From contig SFLN01000097.1 in assembly GCA_004554555.1 (NCBI GenBank), positions 1 to 7,208 of the forward strand: a stretch of 7,208 bases of DNA, read 5' to 3'. How positions within the stretch are numbered: the first letter of the stretch is position 1; each line of letters starts with the position of its first letter. Origin of the DNA: [Eubacterium] saphenum (GTDB lineage: Bacteria; Bacillota; Clostridia; Oscillospirales; Ruminococcaceae). The notes beneath the pieces were generated by a model. That model searched no databases, was not told where the DNA came from, and saw nothing but the letters and a program-made list of their open reading frames with translations. Position numbers and translations under genes: made by a program. Shown here piece by piece: positions 6,299 to 7,208 of this stretch.

Positions 6299-6329
6299 TT
6301 GGGGAAAACCCCGAGGGGTTTTCCCCAAG
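6298..6329. repeat. G4-A4-C4 palindrome joined to copy E
   Basis: CTTGGGGAAAACCCC (6298-6312) pairs perfectly with 6315-6329 around a 2-nt centre. It shares one base with copy E. It is the counterpart of the palindrome at 366-389. A degraded further copy, GGGGAAAACTCTT, follows at 6347-6359 and is interrupted before a distant partner arm near 6381-6391. Confidence 0.8.
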
Positions 6330-6509
6330 TCCACCCTTTCCTCTAGGGGAAAACTCTTCGTTTTAGAAACAACTAAAGGCGTTTCTTCCCCAAGAATCCA
6401 CTTAAAGCTTGCTGTCGCATTTATCGCGGCAAGAGGCGGCACTTCGCGGTACTCGATTTCCGTTTTTCGAGAACTCCATCGGTTCACGATTGCCGCTTTG
6501 CAAAATTCC
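6330..6509. other. intergenic region with a degraded palindrome, no gene seen
   Basis: It contains the interrupted copy at 6347-6391, then 118 bp without clear structure up to the small-RNA terminator. A reading frame on the minus strand spans part of it, but that frame runs through the small-RNA gene and its terminator hairpin, so I do not call it coding. Confidence 0.5.
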
Positions 6510-6543
6510 CAAACAAATACGGGAGCTTCGCCAAAAGCTCCCG
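6510..6543 (-). terminator. intrinsic terminator of the small-RNA gene
   Basis: On the minus strand CGGGAGCTT pairs perfectly with AAGCTCCCG (6520-6543) around a 6-nt loop, followed by TATTTGTTT (6511-6519). The plus strand has no T-run after the hairpin, so it terminates minus-strand transcription. Confidence 0.85.
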
Positions 6544-6706
6544 CAAAAATTATCAAATTGCACCGCCTTGCAGTAGGATGCAATATAAAACCCGCCTAAA
6601 GCAGGGTGGGTAAGATCGCCCAACGTTTTCACGCTCCCGCCAACAATTCCCGAAGGAAAAGGAGGTCTGCAATCCGCCGCCGGAGTCGAAATCCCTTTTA
6701 ATAAAT
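6510..6706 (-). ncRNA. probable small-RNA gene, possibly 6S-like
   Basis: A promoter (TATAAT at 6713-6718) and an intrinsic terminator (6510-6543) bound a transcript of about 197 nt with no credible coding frame. By eye it can fold as a rod: ATTGCA (near 6670) pairs with TGCAAT (near 6555); a CC-T-CC/GG-C-GG helix continues inward; AAAAC/GTTTT and TGGG/CCCA lie near the tip; a TTCC-TTCG-GGAA hairpin sits at 6644-6655. Length, autonomy and rod shape with an asymmetric bubble fit 6S RNA, the RNA polymerase regulator, but I cannot match its conserved sequence and the closing stem is weak. It could be another housekeeping or regulatory RNA. The transcription unit is better supported than the class. 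Confidence 0.55.
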
Positions 6707-6712
6707 GTTCGG

Positions 6713-6718
6713 ATTATA
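6713..6718 (-). promoter_or_regulatory. extended -10 promoter of the small-RNA gene
   Basis: TATAAT preceded by TG plus one base gives an extended -10 on the minus strand. The best -35 is TTGTTA (6734-6739) at a short 15-bp spacing, so recognition would depend on the extended -10. The predicted start is near 6706. Confidence 0.6.
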
Positions 6719-6751
6719 ACAGCACACATTCGCTAACAAGGCAGTAAAAGT

Positions 6752-6838
6752 GTCATCGCTTGGTATCGCGGCATCCGTGCCGCTTTTCGGGCGATGACCT
6801 TGCAACATCCTGTTGCCGGTCTGACGATTTCTCGCCAG
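6752..6838 (-). other. structured 3' region downstream of the DUF1292 gene
   Basis: Read on the minus strand, three helices follow the stop codon. CTGGCGA/TCGTCAG with a GAAA loop (6821-6838) contains one G-U pair that would be an A-C mismatch on the other strand, which argues for a minus-strand RNA. GCAAC/GTTGC follows (6802-6816). Then an 8-bp stem GTCATCGC/GCGATGAC (6752-6798) encloses the hairpin GCGGCA/TGCCGC (6768-6783) across an A-rich internal loop. Only a weak T-run (CTTTT) follows, so it may be the mRNA 3' end, a separate RNA, or part of a longer structured RNA with the next unit. Confidence 0.45.
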
Positions 6839-6852
6839 CCTTAAATTTCTTT

Positions 6853-7194
6853 TTATTTTGCACCGTCGAGCTTCTCCAGCTCTTCGATTTCGTCCATATC
6901 CAGCTCGGGCATTTCCGAAAATCTCTTCAGGAACATCTCGCCCGCAGCATTGTACTCATCGTCATCGTCAACCGTTGCCAGGACAGATTCCCCGTCAACA
7001 ATCTCCTCTTTCAGAACCACAAACTCCGCCGTTCCGTCTTCCTCGTCGTAATCCGCGGGAATAAGCGCGTAGTAAACGATTCCGTTAAGCTCGGCGCGGT
7101 CCACAAACTCGAAGCGCTCAACATTTCCGTCCTCGTCCTCAAGCTCCAGAATACCTTCCTCGCTGTCAACAAATGCGTTTTCGTTTTCATTCAT
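6853..7194 (-). CDS. DUF1292 family small acidic protein
   Basis: This 113-residue, strongly acidic protein fits the DUF1292 pattern over about residues 12-90: ILELEDEDGNVERFEFVDRAELNGIVYYALIPADYDE, then EFVVLKEEI and DDDDEYNAAGEMF. In Firmicutes DUF1292 genes often stand beside the Holliday-junction resolvase-like ruvX/yqgF and ireB; those neighbours would lie off the right edge. The molecular function is unknown. The ATG (7192-7194) has GAGGTG (7203-7208) 8 nt upstream, at the very end of the window; the promoter is outside it. The tail (about 95-113) is Glu/Asp-rich and probably helical. Confidence 0.85.
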   Translation of the reverse strand: MNENENAFVDSEEGILELEDEDGNVERFEFVDRAELNGIVYYALIPADYDEEDGTAEFVVLKEEIVDGESVLATVDDDDEYNAAGEMFLKRFSEMPELDMDEIEELEKLDGAK

Positions 7195-7208
7195 ATCAAC
7201 CGCACCTC

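Noticed and set aside
6298..6329. Intrinsic terminator
   Set aside because: The palindrome is perfect, but neither strand has a following T-run, and it matches the composite repeat module instead.
6287..6583. Minus-strand frame of 98 codons
   Set aside because: It spans the terminator, degraded repeats and palindrome copy E with its partner, with no ribosome binding site and no recognisable domain.
6402..6632. Minus-strand frame of 76 codons starting near the small-RNA 5' part
   Set aside because: It runs through the small-RNA body and its terminator hairpin, the putative GTG start has GGGAG too close to act as a ribosome binding site, and the composition (many Cys, Trp, Arg, Ser) does not look like a normal protein.

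Overview
The window looks like a stretch of chromosome from a Gram-positive, fibre-degrading gut or rumen Clostridium, probably Oscillospiraceae/Ruminococcus-like. The grounds are a GH9-CBM3c-CBM3 cellulase with a lipoprotein signal, a DUF1292 protein of the Firmicutes type, strong GGGAGG ribosome binding sites, sigma-A type promoters, and intergenic regions full of palindromes. The genus is an inference; no 16S or other marker gene is present. Every supported gene lies on the minus strand, so the window reads right to left.

Layout from right to left: a DUF1292 gene (6853-7194) whose ribosome binding site sits at the window edge; a structured 3' region (about 6752-6838); a probable small-RNA gene (about 6510-6706) with its own promoter and intrinsic terminator; a dense array of perfect palindromes (6024-6329); then a two-gene operon with a TATAAT promoter. 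The operon encodes a two-TM, YcxB-like membrane protein (4909-5775) and an unrecognised soluble 465-residue protein with a GTG start (3491-4888). After it comes a short intergenic leader with a possible multi-branched RNA fold and an intrinsic-terminator hairpin (3371-3482), and then the large cellulase gene (579-3344). A second palindrome-rich intergenic region (331-524) follows. The far left holds a tRNA-Gly(TCC) gene with encoded CCA and a consensus-perfect promoter.

How the parts may work together: the cellulase is the only gene with a clear metabolic job, processive or endo-acting cellulose cleavage at the cell surface. Its mRNA probably begins near the end of the upstream gene and crosses a hairpin that looks like a terminator 16 nt before the ribosome binding site, so controlled read-through is plausible. 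The YcxB-like protein and its partner look co-transcribed, but nothing in them links them to cellulose.

The most unusual signal is a family of 33-nt perfect palindromes (13-bp arms, 7-nt loop). There are five copies, one left of the cellulase and four right of the operon. Their stems differ between copies, yet both arms always match. In two places the 33-mer is joined to a second G4-A4-C type palindrome, so the same composite module flanks the three-gene block on both sides.
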